A stretch of 64,000 nucleotides of DNA from Pseudeuparius sepicola (GCA_963920635.1 OY987299.1:24320901-24384900), one strand, 5' to 3'; counted from the first letter of the stretch, positions 1-12,930 are shown. Numbers and translations are program-made. Notes: a model not told the origin generated them from the letters alone.

Positions 1-1620
1 ACCACCATTTTCTAACATTTTTTGGGACATTGTCCATATGGGTTTTTTCTCGCTTTAAATGGTACAGTCGTTGTGCAATATTTGAAAGCAGTAGGTGAAC
101 ATTTTATTTTTCGAATATTGAAGTCGATAGGTGTTTTGGGGCACGTTTTGACAATTTCAACGCAAACGGTTGGTTTGATCGTTATGAAACAAGAGTACCT
201 CTTTGTTGCAGAATGAAAAGATGCACTGAAATGATGGACCTGCAAGACCAAAATGATAACCTCAAAAAAGTTACGAGTAACAGCACGATCCAAAAACAGC
301 GCAAGTGGCGTATATTTTCTGTGGTACAAGCCACAAACGAATGAAATACCTGTCCAAAGTCCCTACGAGTCGAAACTTTATAACGAATGCTAGCATATTA
401 TTAAATAAGTTAAATAGTCCCTTGGAGGTTCCCTAAAACAGAGTTCGACTGTACATTTCACTTATACTGTAGGATGAAAGAAACAATTTTTTGCTGCAAT
501 TTTTTGATTTTTAGTGAAAGAAGAAACACATTAGTTGCTCAGGAAAATGCACTGAAGGTACCTACCAACTTTAGAAAATAACGTTTATTTCATACCTTGG
601 TTTGAAATTATTTACTCATTTAAATGCTGCTAAAAAGATTTAATGGTGATTTATATTTTTGAGCCAAATAAAGCTTAATTTAATTATTGTCAATAATAAT
701 TATTGTCACTCGACACACATATGATCCTGGTTACCACGATATCGACTTACACCATAGATAAGAAATAGAAGTGTGTCAACTTGAATACAAAATTTGTATT
801 TTTTAGCCAAAATGTACCATTTTGATTGTTGCTGTGTATACAGGTTGTCAAATCTCAATGGTTCCTGAGATACAGAGCTTAAAGTTCATTTTTTGAAATT
901 AAATTATGGCTTCGTCTACCAAAATAATCAAGCTGCTGATCTGAAATTTTGCACTATTTAGTTTTTGGGGATGGAGAATAAGTTAAAGATGTCAATTTTT
1001 ACATATCTTACGGAGGGCGCCACTTTCGCTGTTTTTGGATCGTAACCTTACTCGTAACTTGTTTCAGGTTACATTTTTGGTCTTGCATAGGTCCATCATT
1101 TTAGTGCACCTTTTCATTCTGTAACAAAAAGGTACCTAGTCTTGTTGTTTTATTCATAGATATTTTCATAACTTATAATACAAGCTAACTTCATATAAAT
1201 TCGTCATTAAATTTGAATAAACCAAGGTGAAAAATAAGGGCCTTTATATCTTACAATATTTCAAAGATTTTTACTCTTTGGCTTCCGGTTTCTGGGTCTT
1301 AATTCCGACGGTACGGAAAAAACCTTATAACTTTCATGTTAAGAAGTTGAAGCCCTGTACAGTTGATCTGTAATATTTGAAAGTGGAATAGGTGAAAATT
1401 TTATGTTTCGAATGTTAGAGTTTTGGAACACATTTTGCCAATTTCAACGCAAACGGTTGATTTTATCATTATGAAACAAGAGTAAATTTTTATTGTATAA
1501 TTAAAATATGCTCTAAAATGATTTACCTGCAAGACCAAAAAGAAAATCTCAAAAAATTTACGAGTAAAAGCACGATCCAAAAACAGCGCAAGTGGCGCCC
1601 TCTGTGAGTTTCGTAAAAAT
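1..1620. repeat. Partial copies of the 23457-type fold-back family
   Basis: A core with CAACGCAAACGGTTG, an AACAAGAGTA-like block and a GAGACCAAAAAGATAACCTC-like block occurs at about 60-310, in reverse at 1020-1150, and again at 1370-1600. It matches both arms of the complete copy at 23457-24604. The 1020-1600 pair forms an inverted repeat flanked by GCGCCACTTTCGCTG and CAGCGCAAGTGGCGC. No coding capacity is seen. Confidence 0.65.
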
Positions 1621-1674
1621 TGACCTCTTCAGCTGATTCTAGATCCTCAATCGTAATATTTTTGCCCCAAAAAA

Positions 1675-2850
1675 TACAGGGTGATTCAGTTCCGGTGCTC
1701 AACATACATGGGGATCTCGGAAACCGTACCAGATACAAAGTCGGTCAAATGGAGACAAACTTGCCTCTTTGGGAGCCTAACAATATACCATTGAGAAAGT
1801 TAAAATATTTTCATGGGTTGCTGAGGTATTAAAGGAAAACCGAAATTTTGAAAAGTAGATTTTATTTTTTTCTGGCGCAATTTGCGATAAGATTGAAAAA
1901 TTAATTATACCTTTCCATTGCAACTTTTTCTGTAATACGTTTTTGAGATAGAGGGATCATCTTATTTTTTTTTAAATACGGACCAGGATTTTTTATTCCA
2001 TATTTCGAAATGAATCGTTGTCCCAAGTACAGCGAGGTATGACACATACATATTGTTTCTTGTTTTGGCCGCTAAAAAGCACATTTACTACGAAAAGAAT
2101 TAATACGGTCCTGGACTATGCATTTCTCTCTTTTTCAGGTGATCGTTATTGTGATACCTACTGGATTAATTATTAAACTCTATGTTTGTCATATTTTGAA
2201 ATTCTTTTTTATACTTTGAGTAAAATGTATCCCACTATTGTTAATAATTATTGTTGTTATTTACTTAATGTATTACAAAAAAGATTTTCATAATGTGACA
2301 AACATGGAGTTTAATTAATCCAGTAGGTATTAAAATGATCACCTGTTATAATTGGAATAGCTTTGAAAAAAAAAATGCATGCCTAGTCGATAACAGTATT
2401 AATTTTTTTTCTTAGTAAATGTGCATTTTTGCGGCCAAAACGAAAAAAATATGTATGTGTCATACATCGTTGTACTCAGGACAACGATTCATTTCGAAAT
2501 ATGCAATAACAACTCCAAGTTCGTATTTAAATAAATTAAGATGATCCCTCTATCTCAAAAGCGAAACGTCGCCCCGAAAATCTAAAAATATCAAAACATA
2601 GTCCAGGATAGTTGCATTTTTCAATATTATTGCAAAAAATGGCTCCAGAAAAAAATAAAATCTAATTTTAAAAAAATTGGTTTTTCTTAAATATCTCAGC
2701 AGCCTATCAAAATATTTTAACTTTCTTAACAGCATATTGTTAGGTGCCCAAAGGCGCAACTCGCAACTTTGCCCCCATATTTAACGGACTTTGTATCTGT
2801 TACAGTTTCCGAGATCCCCATGTTGAGCACCGGAACTGAATCACCCTGTA
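1675..2850. mobile_element. 1.18-kb near-complete palindrome (fold-back element), TACAGGGTGATTC ends
   Basis: The ends are TACAGGGTGATTCAGTTCCG and its reverse complement. Matching continues through the body: ATAGAGGGATCATCTTA at 1940 against TAAGATGATCCCTCTAT at 2538, and ACTGGATTAATTATTAAACT near 2159 against AGTTTAATTAATCCAGT near 2313. The centre is near 2260, so almost the whole element can fold into one hairpin. No ORF of note is present. Confidence 0.85.
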
Positions 2851-3829
2851 TAAAGTTGCTATATGTACCCTTATTAACGGGACACCTATATAGTGGTGGT
2901 GTTGGTAAGCCCAACTTTTTATGCACTGTACATTGCTTGCTCGTGCATGTCCAAGCACTCGTCTCTTGGCTACTAATATTTTATTACATAAATTATTGTT
3001 GCACAACCTCCATTGTAGTTACACATGATAAATTCGTCAGAAATTTCATTCACAATAGCAATTGCATACCTAGTCTATAACAAGTAGAATTTTATGAATA
3101 TCCTACTAGTAGGTTATTCACACTTGACAAGGACAGAGACAGAGGTCCCACTTAGATGTCCAATGAATAATCAATGTTTGATTGAATATGAGCATGATTA
3201 TAATTAGGTATACCTTCTATTTCACTAGGTATAGGAAAGTTTAATGCAATTCCCAATTTTGTAATTATGTTTATACTTTGTACCTACCTACTTGCACTTT
3301 CTTATAATTCTAACAAGGAGGAATTTGAACTTTGACATCATTTTAATTTGTGCTCAAACTTGAGGCATAATTAAGAACCAACAATTCCCGCAGCTTATGT
3401 CATATGACTATACTTTCCTTCCTTGTTTGTTAAGACTAATATTCATCTGCTTGACAAGATTACCTACTGTTACACCTTCGCGCATGATCCAACACACACT
3501 AGGTAGGTTTACTTGTACACTACTACAATGACGTCCCTTGAATTCTGGATTGAAGAGGTTATTAAAAAAAAGTATAAATTATATCATCCTGAAATAATAG
3601 GCCTATCTATCCTTCTTTTTATTTTATCGGATTTTTTCGGTGATATACGATAATATATAGATTTAATTTTGTTTATGAGGTTAGAACAATTTATGGTTTT
3701 GCACTATGTATTTTAATTTATGAATTGTTGTCGGGGTAGATTGTAGATTAAATTGCTGATATTGAAGAAAACACAAACATCCTTATCATAACTTATTTAT
3801 TTGATGTTATTTAAATACATTTCTCCTAT
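2851..3829. other. AT-rich intergenic DNA, nothing recognised
   Basis: Apart from the polyadenylation signal near 3796 I see no gene, structured RNA or clear repeat. It lies downstream of the Gly/His gene. Confidence 0.5.
3796..3801 (-). terminator. Likely polyadenylation signal of the Gly/His gene
   Basis: AATAAA on the minus strand lies about 30 nt after the TAA stop at 3832-3830. The position is right for a short 3' UTR; no transcript end is known. Confidence 0.5.
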
Positions 3830-6800
3830 TTAGTTTCCCTGTCCTGGGTGTCGTTCTGGAAAAAATTAAATCCGTATTAGTAACCTAATAATAGTTACTC
3901 AACGAGCGAGTTATGATAGTCATTACTCCCCTCGCCCTACTGGTCTCCCCCGAAAGAGTAATGGCCATAACTCGCGAGTTGAGTACTATACCTTTTCTAC
4001 ATCTATCTTAGATATTTATGTTTATTTGTATATCTAAACAAAAAAAATATTAAATACAATATGAACTCCACTCGACCACTCTAGAAATTTTCGGTATCTC
4101 CGTTCGTATTTTCTAGACCACTAGGTACGGCAACAATTTTTATTTTCATTTACTTTTGCCAACTCCAATATTTTGGAAGCACACAATTTTTGTCATGTTC
4201 ACTAGCATTTAAAATCAATTCAAATATTCGGAACTCCTTGATACATTTTTTCAACAACGTGTAAATAATGATATAGTTTATTACTTTCATAGATATTCCT
4301 GTGAGTTCTAAGGGGTCTGTCTAGAAAACATGAACCCCTATAATAATTACATTACAAACAAAAGACTATTCTGCAATTTGAAACTTACGAGCAGTATTCC
4401 TATTTTCTGTAACAAAAAAAAGACAAATTTAAAATGTGAATAACATAAATATAAAGGGTTTTGTGAAGAAAACTATTTTTATGAATTCTAAATATATAGG
4501 TGCATCAAATTATATGAAATGGAATACCCAACTTACCAGCTTTTTCATGGTGGGCAAGACGATGTCGTGCCTCTGTAAAAAACATATAAAAACATTTTAC
4601 TAAGCACTTTACTACAAAAATTTTACCGGATTTTTCAAACTATATGAAATGAAATATCGAACTTACCAGCTTTTTCATGGTGAGCTAGATGATGTCGTGC
4701 CTCTGTAAAAAAAAATTATAAATACATTTTACTAAGCACTTTACTACAAACATTTTACCGGATTTTTGGTGTGCATGATGGCTCTGGTGATGTCTCGATT
4801 GATATTTCTTGTGCTCTGTTGCTTGATGATGTCTGGTTTCTGTAAAAAGAAAATAAACTCACAACAGTAATCTTGTTATGTACATACCTATGTTTTAAAT
4901 TATTATTTTTTAATTTTAATAACAATAATTTGAAACTTAGCGAACCTGTTTTTGGTGCATGATGAGCCAAGTGACTTCTGGACTGAGTCTTCTGGTGACC
5001 GGGTGCATGGTGCTGTCTCATTTCTGAAAAAATTTTTTTTAAGCTTTTGGAATTTTTGTACCCCGATACTTTCACAATTAAAAAACTTTCTCTAAAGTGG
5101 TTTAGTTTTTCATCAGATGTTAAATGTTTTAAAAGCGAAACATAAAATTCGTTTTAATAAATAAAAATTACCTTCTTTATGGTGAGCTTGATGGTGTTTA
5201 GTTTCTGAAATAAGAGAAAAAATAATTATTTTCCAAATTATATTACAAATAAGGAGGACACGCTTTAAAAGGATGTGACAACTCTATAGCCTACCCTAAA
5301 TTAAAAATTATACTCACCTAACTTTTTGTGGGCAGAGTGATGCCTCGTCTCTGAAATAAGAAATGATTCAGTCTATCGATTCTATACGGAAAACATATCC
5401 TTTCGAAAGTGCACATATTGCAGGAATTAAATATGAAATATAAATAAAGCAATTACGTGGATGCGGCTTATTGTGGCCCATCCTGTGCCTGTAGGCAAGC
5501 CTCTCTTTAGCAGACTGCATTCTAGATTGGCCAACTCCCAAGCTGCCAGAAGCAGAAATTTTACCACCTCCGAGGCTCGCAGATCCACCTCCAACAGCGA
5601 TATTTCCGCTTCCATTGGCTGTGCCACTGCCGCCTGGAACCGAATGCCTAAAGATTTCGTTCATCGAAAGAAAAACTAGTTAACACCTTTCGCTGAGCTG
5701 CCTCCGCCAGATGACGACACTTCACCACCTGTAGCCGAGGCGCTGCCGGTACCAGACACCGAGCCCCGTCCACCGGTCGCGGCAGCAGAGCCACCTCCGT
5801 CACCACCTCCAGATCCTCCTCCGCCTCCACTTCCAGAGGCTCCTCCGGATGCGCCACCAGAACTTTCTTCTGAACTTTCTCCCGAAGCACCTCCAGAAGC
5901 TCCTCCAGAACCACTTCCTGAAGCACCTCCGGAACCGCTTTCATCTCCACCGCCACTAGATCCTCCTTCACCGCTTGCTGAACCCCCGCTCGAACTGCTT
6001 CCACCTCCACTAGATCCTCCATCGCCTCCACTTCCTCCGCTGCTCTCTTCACTGCCACCCCCACCGCCTCCTCCACTGCCTCCTCCACCGCCTCCACCTC
6101 CGCCAGAGCTTGAACCTGAAACAATTTGCCCGAGGTTAATTGATATACACTTTTTTCAATTTTAAAGTTGAATGTAGTGTGCCTGTGCGTGTATATATCT
6201 AAGTGAGTATCTGAGCTAGTTGTCAGGATAAAATCGATAAATCTTTATACTATATTTGTTGCGGTGAAGTTTTCTCTACTTACAAAATGTAAATGATTAG
6301 TGCAATTTCTTATTATCTTATACCGACAGTTTTAGAATTACTTACTTAGGTGTTAGAATACATAATAAATTGACAATCTTGAGAAAGTACTTTATGGTAG
6401 AAGGACGAAACGTTGAGTTTCGGACGACTGCGGAGTTCGCCGGATGAGACGCAATCGAGGCTGGCGAACCGCAAGAGTATGAAAAATTACTTTTCGTCCG
6501 TGTACCATACAATATGTTTTGTTCGAATGTGCTTAGATATAATTGACTACGTTTATCTCGATGCGTCCGATCCGATTGAGAGAGGTTTGAATTCACTGGA
6601 GCGGACTCAAATAGACGGCGTAAACCCTACAGATTGAAATTCAATCAGATTTAAAATTTCAAGTCAAGCCGCTATTTCCAAACAGAAGTTGGCTAGAAAG
6701 TGCACCAACCTACTGTGGAATAAGTATAATAAATTAATATCCCTAGAGAGAATTGAAAACCGTAGGATTCAATACTGATGATGTAAACGTAGAACTCAAT

Positions 6801-9800
6801 CGGATCCATCTCAATCCGATCGAGTTGTCACGAGATAAACGTAGTCAATAAAAAAGTAGAAAATTAAAATCAGAAATGATACCGTGTATTTTTTCATTAC
6901 AATAAATCTTAGTTACCTATGAACTTCTAGTCGGGCATGGAACAGAGAAACTATTGAACAGTCAATGTTTGTGCTAATTAGTCAAATATCGTAAGTTTTA
7001 ATAAAAGAAATAGAACAAAAAAGAACAGAAATGAGGATTCTCCCGAAGAATGCATTATGGAGCACACCTCTGGGTGTAAAAGCAGCAAATTTGGTTAGTT
7101 TAAACGAATGATAAAATATCGGGATTTTGAACTCAGGACATCTACATGGTGTGAGCGTTTGCAACAGTACTTTTGCAAAACAAGATTAAATTAAGCTAAA
7201 ATTGAGGCAAAACAAAACAATATTTACATATAAGCACTTTTTAGAGCGGGGGAGCCTGTACAGATTTAAATATATGTTAATATATATGTAAGATTGCCTC
7301 GATGGTAGAAGATTGTTAAGAATTATTTAAACGAGCGAATATGTTACTTGCTCTCAGTAGATAACTCGTGGAAATAAAATTGTTCAATTTCAATCTTTAA
7401 TCTGACACTGATGATGACTTAACAGCCTCCATAGCGTTTTGACCAGATTTTAAAAACAATACTGTTCAAATTTCTTATTTAACTTTTTATAATTTTCAAA
7501 GGTGGCGATGAAACGCATAATAGAACGATATACAGGGTGAGTCACATCTAAAGGCAGAGCCGAAAACACAAGGTAGAATTCGCTAAAATAAGCACAGATG
7601 CTTAATAAACATTAGCTCAAAAACGCTTGGTTCTCCTCATACAGCGTGTTGAATCTTTTAACATATATTTTTTAATTTCTTTCGAGCCCGTTTAAGAATT
7701 ACAACAAAATTTGATACATATTATGGGTTGTCATTTTGTGCAATAATTTGGCCCTGTTCAGATGAGCAGCGGCGTAGATACAAATAATTTTATTTTATAT
7801 GCCAGCATAATCACCTTGACACTAGTTTAAAAAATCCGAAATTACGAAGAAACTGTACCAGAAATAAAAAAATACCAAGAGGCGCTTTTTGTTCCAAATT
7901 AAATGGGCTTTCCGAAAAAGGCAAATTTTTTGTTTTTTCGCAAGACCGTATTCTTTTTTTTTACAATTATTTAAAGTAACTATTTGTATCTACGCCGCTG
8001 GTCGTCTGAATGGGGACAAATTATTGCACAAAATGGCAACCTACCGATGCATAATGTGTACGAAATTTGGTTGAATTTCTTAAACGGGCTCGAAAAAAAT
8101 TTCAAAAATATATTATTTTTGGAAAATTTTCAACACGCTGCATATGGAGAACCAAGCGTTTTTGAGCTAATGCTTATCAAGCATATGTGCTTATTTTAGC
8201 GAGTTCTACCTTTTTTTCTTCTCTGCCTTTAGATGCGACTCACCCTGTATAAAACTCGGTAAGTTGGATTTTAAATGGCCTTGAATAAGAATCCGTTGTT
8301 ACTTTTTCCCTAAAAAAAATCTACTCCACGAAGTTTCTACCCCCAAAAGTGGTCGCAGTTTTCAAAACTAGTGATATATATGCTTACGATGCCCTTTTTG
8401 AAAAGACGTTGTATGTACGGCTACGGCCAATTTGAACTTGCAATGTCTTGGGGGTTTCTGAGAGGCCATCCGGCTACATCGCTAGCCGCCAACCGCTTTC
8501 GTCTTCCTTCCCTTCACCGTCGGCTCTTTTGAAACGCGATATGCGGGGCGGGAAACGGCGGTGTTGCCGGATGTCGCCGGGTGTCCCTCATTTCGGCACA
8601 GAGTTCAGACGGTCTTGCAAGTTCAAATTGGCTGCGACTGTACCTATTCCTGATACTAGTGTCTAGAAACTTTAAGTTAACTAATTTCGATTAGTATTAT
8701 ATTTACGCCTGTGGAATACTACTTCAGTATATATACAAATGTGATACTGTTCAAAGCACCATGTTGTATTGTATTGTTGTGATGGATATTATTTAGGGTG
8801 TTTCACCTTCATCGCCGCCTCCTGCGCTACCCTCGCCCTCACCTCCTCCGGATATTGAACCGCCCCCGTCTCCTCCTGCGCCACCTCCACCTCCGACAGA
8901 GCCACTGCCGCCAACAGAGATTCCACCCGAACCACCAGAGCTTGAATCACCTGATGAGCCGCTTCCGTCGCTACTTCCACCTCCATCGGACGAGCTGCTT
9001 CCTCCAGAACCTCCAGAACTGGTGCCACCGCTTTCGCCGCCGCCTCCTCCTGTTGATGAACTGCCTCCTCCAGAACTTGAACCGCCGGAACTTCCTCCGC
9101 CACTGCTACCTCCGCCAGAGGCGGAGCCACCTGATGAACTGCTTCCGTCGCTACCGCCTCCTCCAGAACCCGAACCGCCGGAACTTCCTCCGTCACTGCC
9201 ACCTCCCCCAGAGCTTGAACCGCCGGAGCTTCCTCCGCCACTGCTTCCTCCAGAGCTTGAACCGCCGGAACTTCCTCCGCCACTGCCTCCCCCCGAGATT
9301 GAACCGCCAGAACTTCCTCCTCCACTGATTCCCCCAGAAATAGAACCCCCGGAACTTCCTCCGCTACTGCTACCTCCACTACTGCTCCCTCCAGAGCTCG
9401 AACCGCCGGAACTTCCTCCGCCACTGCCTCCCCCAGAGCCCGAACCGCCGGAACTCCCTACGCCACCGCCTCCCCCAGAGCTTGAACCGCCAGAACTTCC
9501 TCCGCTACTGCCTCCCCCAGAACTTGAACCGCCGGAACTTCCTCCGCTACTGCTACCTCCACCACTGATCCCTCCAGAGCTCGAACCGCCGGAACTTCCT
9601 CCGCCACCGCCTCCCCCAGAGCCCGAACTGCCGGAACTTCCCCCGCCACTGCCTCCCCCAGAACTTGAACCGCCGGAACTTCCTCCGCTACTGCTACCTC
9701 CACCACTGCTCCCTCCAGAGCTTGAACCGCCGGAACTTCCTCCGCCACTGCTTCCTCCAGAGCTTGAACCGCCGGAACTTCCTCCTCCACTGATTCCCCC

Positions 9801-12800
9801 AGAAATAGAACCGCCGGAACTTCCTCCGCCACTGCCCCCTCCTCCACCACCACCCCCTCCTCCAACGCTGACCGAGCCGCCGAGAGACCCACCTGCGACA
9901 ATTTGACGAAAGTTAATCAATCAAATATTCGGCCAAGTGTGTATTGTGTGTATTGTGTAAATGGGGACAAATCGAAACTCAGAATCAATGTAAATTCCGA
10001 ACTATCGATTGACAAATTTCGTCAGATTATCAATAGGTGGGAAAAGATAATGTATGTTCTGTGTAGTGATTTGAATGGTGAGAAGATCTTAGATTTTGTA
10101 GGGCAAGTAGATATATACATACCTCCAGAGCCGCTAGATGATGAGCTTCCGCTTACTGATCCTGAAACTAAAATTAAACTATAAAATCACCCATTAGTGA
10201 AGAAGAGTGGGGTTTTCTTTAATTTATCTTATTTTTTATTGTTGGCATTATTCATAAAGTCCATTTGTAAAAATTATAATAGTTTAGAAAAGAATAAAAT
10301 TGGTTGACTTATATACATATAGGGAGCGTCATAACTCTTTAAATTGTTCTATTATTTCGGGAAATATGAACCGGTAAAATATTTCAAAAGATTCACTTTC
10401 TAAAATTTCCAGTTAAAATATTGTCAATTCCCATTTCGGGCTTCGATTCGGATGATTTTGCATTGATTTAACATTTACCATTGATCTGAATCATTGCATA
10501 AGGAATGTCTGAATACAATTTGGGAAATTTCTGTACTAAATGTACGGAAAATCTAATTTATAAATGTACCTAAAAAACTGCACCCGAATAAAACGTCACC
10601 AAAATTGAAAACATAAACAAAATCTATCTTTACAAAAAGGTTCCGATTCCTAAGATATTACAGTAATATTTATGCACAATCTCAGTAGTATGCGAAGCTT
10701 GTACAAAAGTCCAAAGTTACTAGCTCGTTAGGTGTATAAAACCTCGTTAAACAAAAAGTTTTGCATATCTGATATTGGAGTTAAGGGTGCTTATTGTAAA
10801 TAGTTTGGAATAGGTATATATATTTTGCACGAGTTTGGTTTATTTTAATCAATTATTTAAATTTTCACAGCAACTAAAAATAGCTCTTAAATTTTCATGT
10901 AAAGACTTTACACAAGTTACTTTACAAATTGTACTTTTTTACGAATTCACATATTTATATTATTACACACATTAATACGAACAGATTCCAATATTAATCC
11001 AGCATCCAGCAGTAATGAAAAAATGTACTAAACGACGTCGCTACCACTATCAGGTACTTCTCGAATTTCATTTCAAAGCGAATTTATTTCAAATAAAAAA
11101 ATCTTAAAATTTTCAGTCTAAAAGGCAGACATAACTATTTCTTTAAGAACAAGACTAGTACATCTCATTTGCATTCCAAGCATTTATTTCTTGTTTGTGA
11201 TAAGTTTTCCCATAGAATCCAAAATTAACATTGTTGAGATTTTTATTTCCTAAATAAATTCGAAATTCGAAACCTACCCTTGTGTTTTTTTTACCAGACG
11301 CCCCTGATATAAGTTTTAATAATCGAATAAGATATCTCTAAGTCACTTGTTAGTTTGCTGTACTCAAAAGCTCAAATACTTACCACTGCCGCCTCCAGGG
11401 CCGACCAACACTTGTCCTAAAACCGTTCCAAGGATGGGTATCTTTTTGGTCAGATTATTAAGACTCGCAATTACTTTGCCGAGCACGTTGCCCAAAATTG
11501 GAACTTGGGAGGTGAGCCCCTGAATGCTGAGGAGTGCCCTGATGGAGACCACCAACTCTTTGACTACAGAAATCACCTCGGACACTGAACCCTGCCCCAG
11601 TAAGAGGCCCACTATCTTCTGCAATAAACAAATTATGTTTTGGATCAGAGGTACTACGCCGGCATCTCGTAGTTGCGCCTTGAGGTGAGACCTGACTTCT
11701 GCCCTTAACCGTTCTGGAAATTGAAAAATATACAAATGGATGTGAATGTAGAATGGGGCAATGAATATAAGTACCTTCCATGCTCTGTTTTTGTTGAGGA
11801 TGGGGCGTTAGGCCTCTTGCGCTCATTTTAAGCTGTTGCCTGGATCCTGAAAATACATTAATTGAGTCAGTTTTTAGGAGTTTGTTCAACAAAATATGAA
11901 TATTTTCTATTTAATACTTTTTTCAGAACATGTATAAGAGCATGCAATTTGAGTACCTAAAGCTTCACCAAGCCTAAGTCTATATATCACTCTTGGGTAT
12001 AGCTTTGTAAGTTTTGTGTTTATTTTATAAAAGCTGCCAATGAAATTACTAATCCCAAACTGAACTTCATCTGAAAGTGGTGCAAAGAAAATTTTCACAG
12101 CCAGGGCCGAAAATTTTTATTTTGCCCGCAGCAACAGTTCAATAAAAAATCAAGTCATTTAAGAAAAAAGCAATTATTAAAAATTAACAACTACATGTTC
12201 AAAATGATTTTCCCCCTGCCTCTGCAAAATGCATCTGCTTCGTATACGTCTTTATTACTTTTAATAATAGCTATATTTATAGATATATTACCAGGGAGGA
12301 AAATGTATTATTCTCTCTCGCGGATTATTTGATGTCTGACGCTACATTTGTTGAAAATAAGATACACATTAAATGGAATAAAAATAAGCAATCAAAGCTA
12401 TGTCATTTTCCCCGCACAAGCATGTGGTTGCTTCTGGGGTACTCATAGTTTGGAGTATTGTGAGGGTGAGAATTATTATTATTATCTCGAAAACTGTTTC
12501 CGAATATCAATAGGCCCGTTCCAACAGAAATCACACAAACCAGTCAGTGTCAATATAATTGGTTGAATTTAAGATCTCTGTCTGTGTCTGGCACCTTTCT
12601 TGTCATTTGATTAACTCCGACCAGTTGGAAATATTCTGTTGGAATAAACCCAAAGTAGCTTTATAGTAGTTGTTAATTGTTACTATGACAACATGGAGGA
12701 TACGATGGAGAAGCCTTTTCGAAGGGTCGAAAATCAATAAGCTAGCAGTAGTGCCCACCTAACGTTGAACACCCTCTGCAATGGATGCAATGGATAATTC

Positions 12801-12877
12801 TTACCTCGATGTGGGTCCTCGGCCACAACAAGGGCCCCTAGGGCCAGGATGGCCACTAGAAAAAATGTCAATTTCAT
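3830..12877 (-). CDS. Secreted Gly/Ser-rich and His-rich structural protein, 15 exons (unrecognised family)
   Basis: I do not recognise this gene. Exons in transcript order: 12877-12805, 11846-11775, 11713-11384, 10161-10123, 9892-8807, 6115-5687, 5633-5457, 5350-5318, 5204-5172, 5023-4946, 4839-4759, 4702-4667, 4572-4537, 4406-4389, 3855-3830. All have GT-AG borders, all introns are phase 1, and the frame stays open for 848 residues. Exon 1 gives a signal peptide (MKLTFFLVAILALGALVVA) and exon 2 a basic Gln-rich linker. Exon 3 (about residues 49-158) is a hydrophobic helical domain with two IPILG-type repeats. Exons 4-7 are Gly/Ser-rich, exon 5 alone giving 362 residues. Exons 8-15 form a tail of about 113 residues, roughly a quarter His. 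Secretion is seen; a role in cuticle, glue or silk is inferred from composition and neighbours. The long Pro-rich frame antisense to exon 5 is a shadow. Small exons could be skipped without a frameshift, so isoforms are likely. Confidence 0.82.
3890..3990. repeat. About 100-bp imperfect palindrome in the last intron of the Gly/His gene
   Basis: The left arm (TACTCAACGAGCGAGTTATG-like) and the right arm (CATAACTCGCGAGTTGAGTA) are inverted copies around a C-rich loop near 3930-3950. It lies 35 nt upstream of the last acceptor on the minus strand. It is probably a small fold-back element. Confidence 0.6.
4389..5350 (-). other. Cassette of seven His-rich micro-exons (exons 8-14 of the Gly/His gene)
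   Basis: Seven exons of 33, 33, 78, 81, 36, 36 and 18 nt start with two bases of a codon and end with one, so each is a symmetric phase 1-1 module. Acceptors read TTTTTACAG or TTATTTCAG and most donors GTAAG. Each begins with a split Glu or Gln codon and most encode variants of ARHHLAHHEKA, such as TKHHQAHHKE and TRHHSAHKKL. Exons 12 and 13 are near identical. The modules look like products of repeated exon duplication. Clustered HH pairs suggest metal binding or quinone cross-linking, by analogy with His-rich sclerotised proteins; that is inference. Confidence 0.8.
7531..8250. mobile_element. Fold-back element with TACAGGGTGA ends, 720 bp
   Basis: Both ends read TACAGGGTGA in inverted orientation, and the arms match for most of their length, for example GTATCTACGCCGC near 7990 against GCGGCGTAGATAC near 7770. 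It lies in the 2.7-kb intron between the two large Gly-rich exons. No transposase is visible, so it is a non-autonomous hairpin element. Confidence 0.8.
8410..8645. repeat. Inverted repeat of about 35 bp arms, GC-rich middle
   Basis: CGGCCAATTTGAACTTGCAA at about 8424 is mirrored by TTGCAAGTTCAAATTGG at about 8614. The sequence between is GC-richer than its surroundings. It is intronic and probably a short mobile-element remnant. Confidence 0.5.
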
Positions 12878-12888
12878 GTTGACGAATC

Positions 12889-12928
12889 ACTGACGACTGA
12901 AAACTCCACGCCAATAATCCTTTTTATA
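12889..12928 (-). promoter_or_regulatory. Core promoter of the Gly/His gene: TATA box plus TCAGT initiator
   Basis: On the minus strand TATAAAAA begins at 12928 and TCAGT occupies 12900-12896, so the initiator A (12898) lies 30 nt downstream of the first TATA base. A second TCAGT lies at 12893-12889. The start codon follows at 12877, giving a 5' UTR of about 21 nt. The spacing fits the known arthropod TATA-Inr arrangement. Confidence 0.75.
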
Positions 12929-12930
12929 TG

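Noticed and set aside
8789..9901. Val/Ala/Glu-rich minus-strand frames overlapping the Gly-rich exon, also at 5648-6124
   Set aside because: They are alternative frames of the same repeats. Only the Gly/Ser frame joins neighbouring exons in phase.
9022..9906. Long proline-rich frame (294 codons) on the plus strand
   Set aside because: It is the exact antisense of the Gly/Ser-rich exon 5. It lacks a signal peptide, splice context or promoter, and regular GGx codon runs force an open PPx frame opposite.
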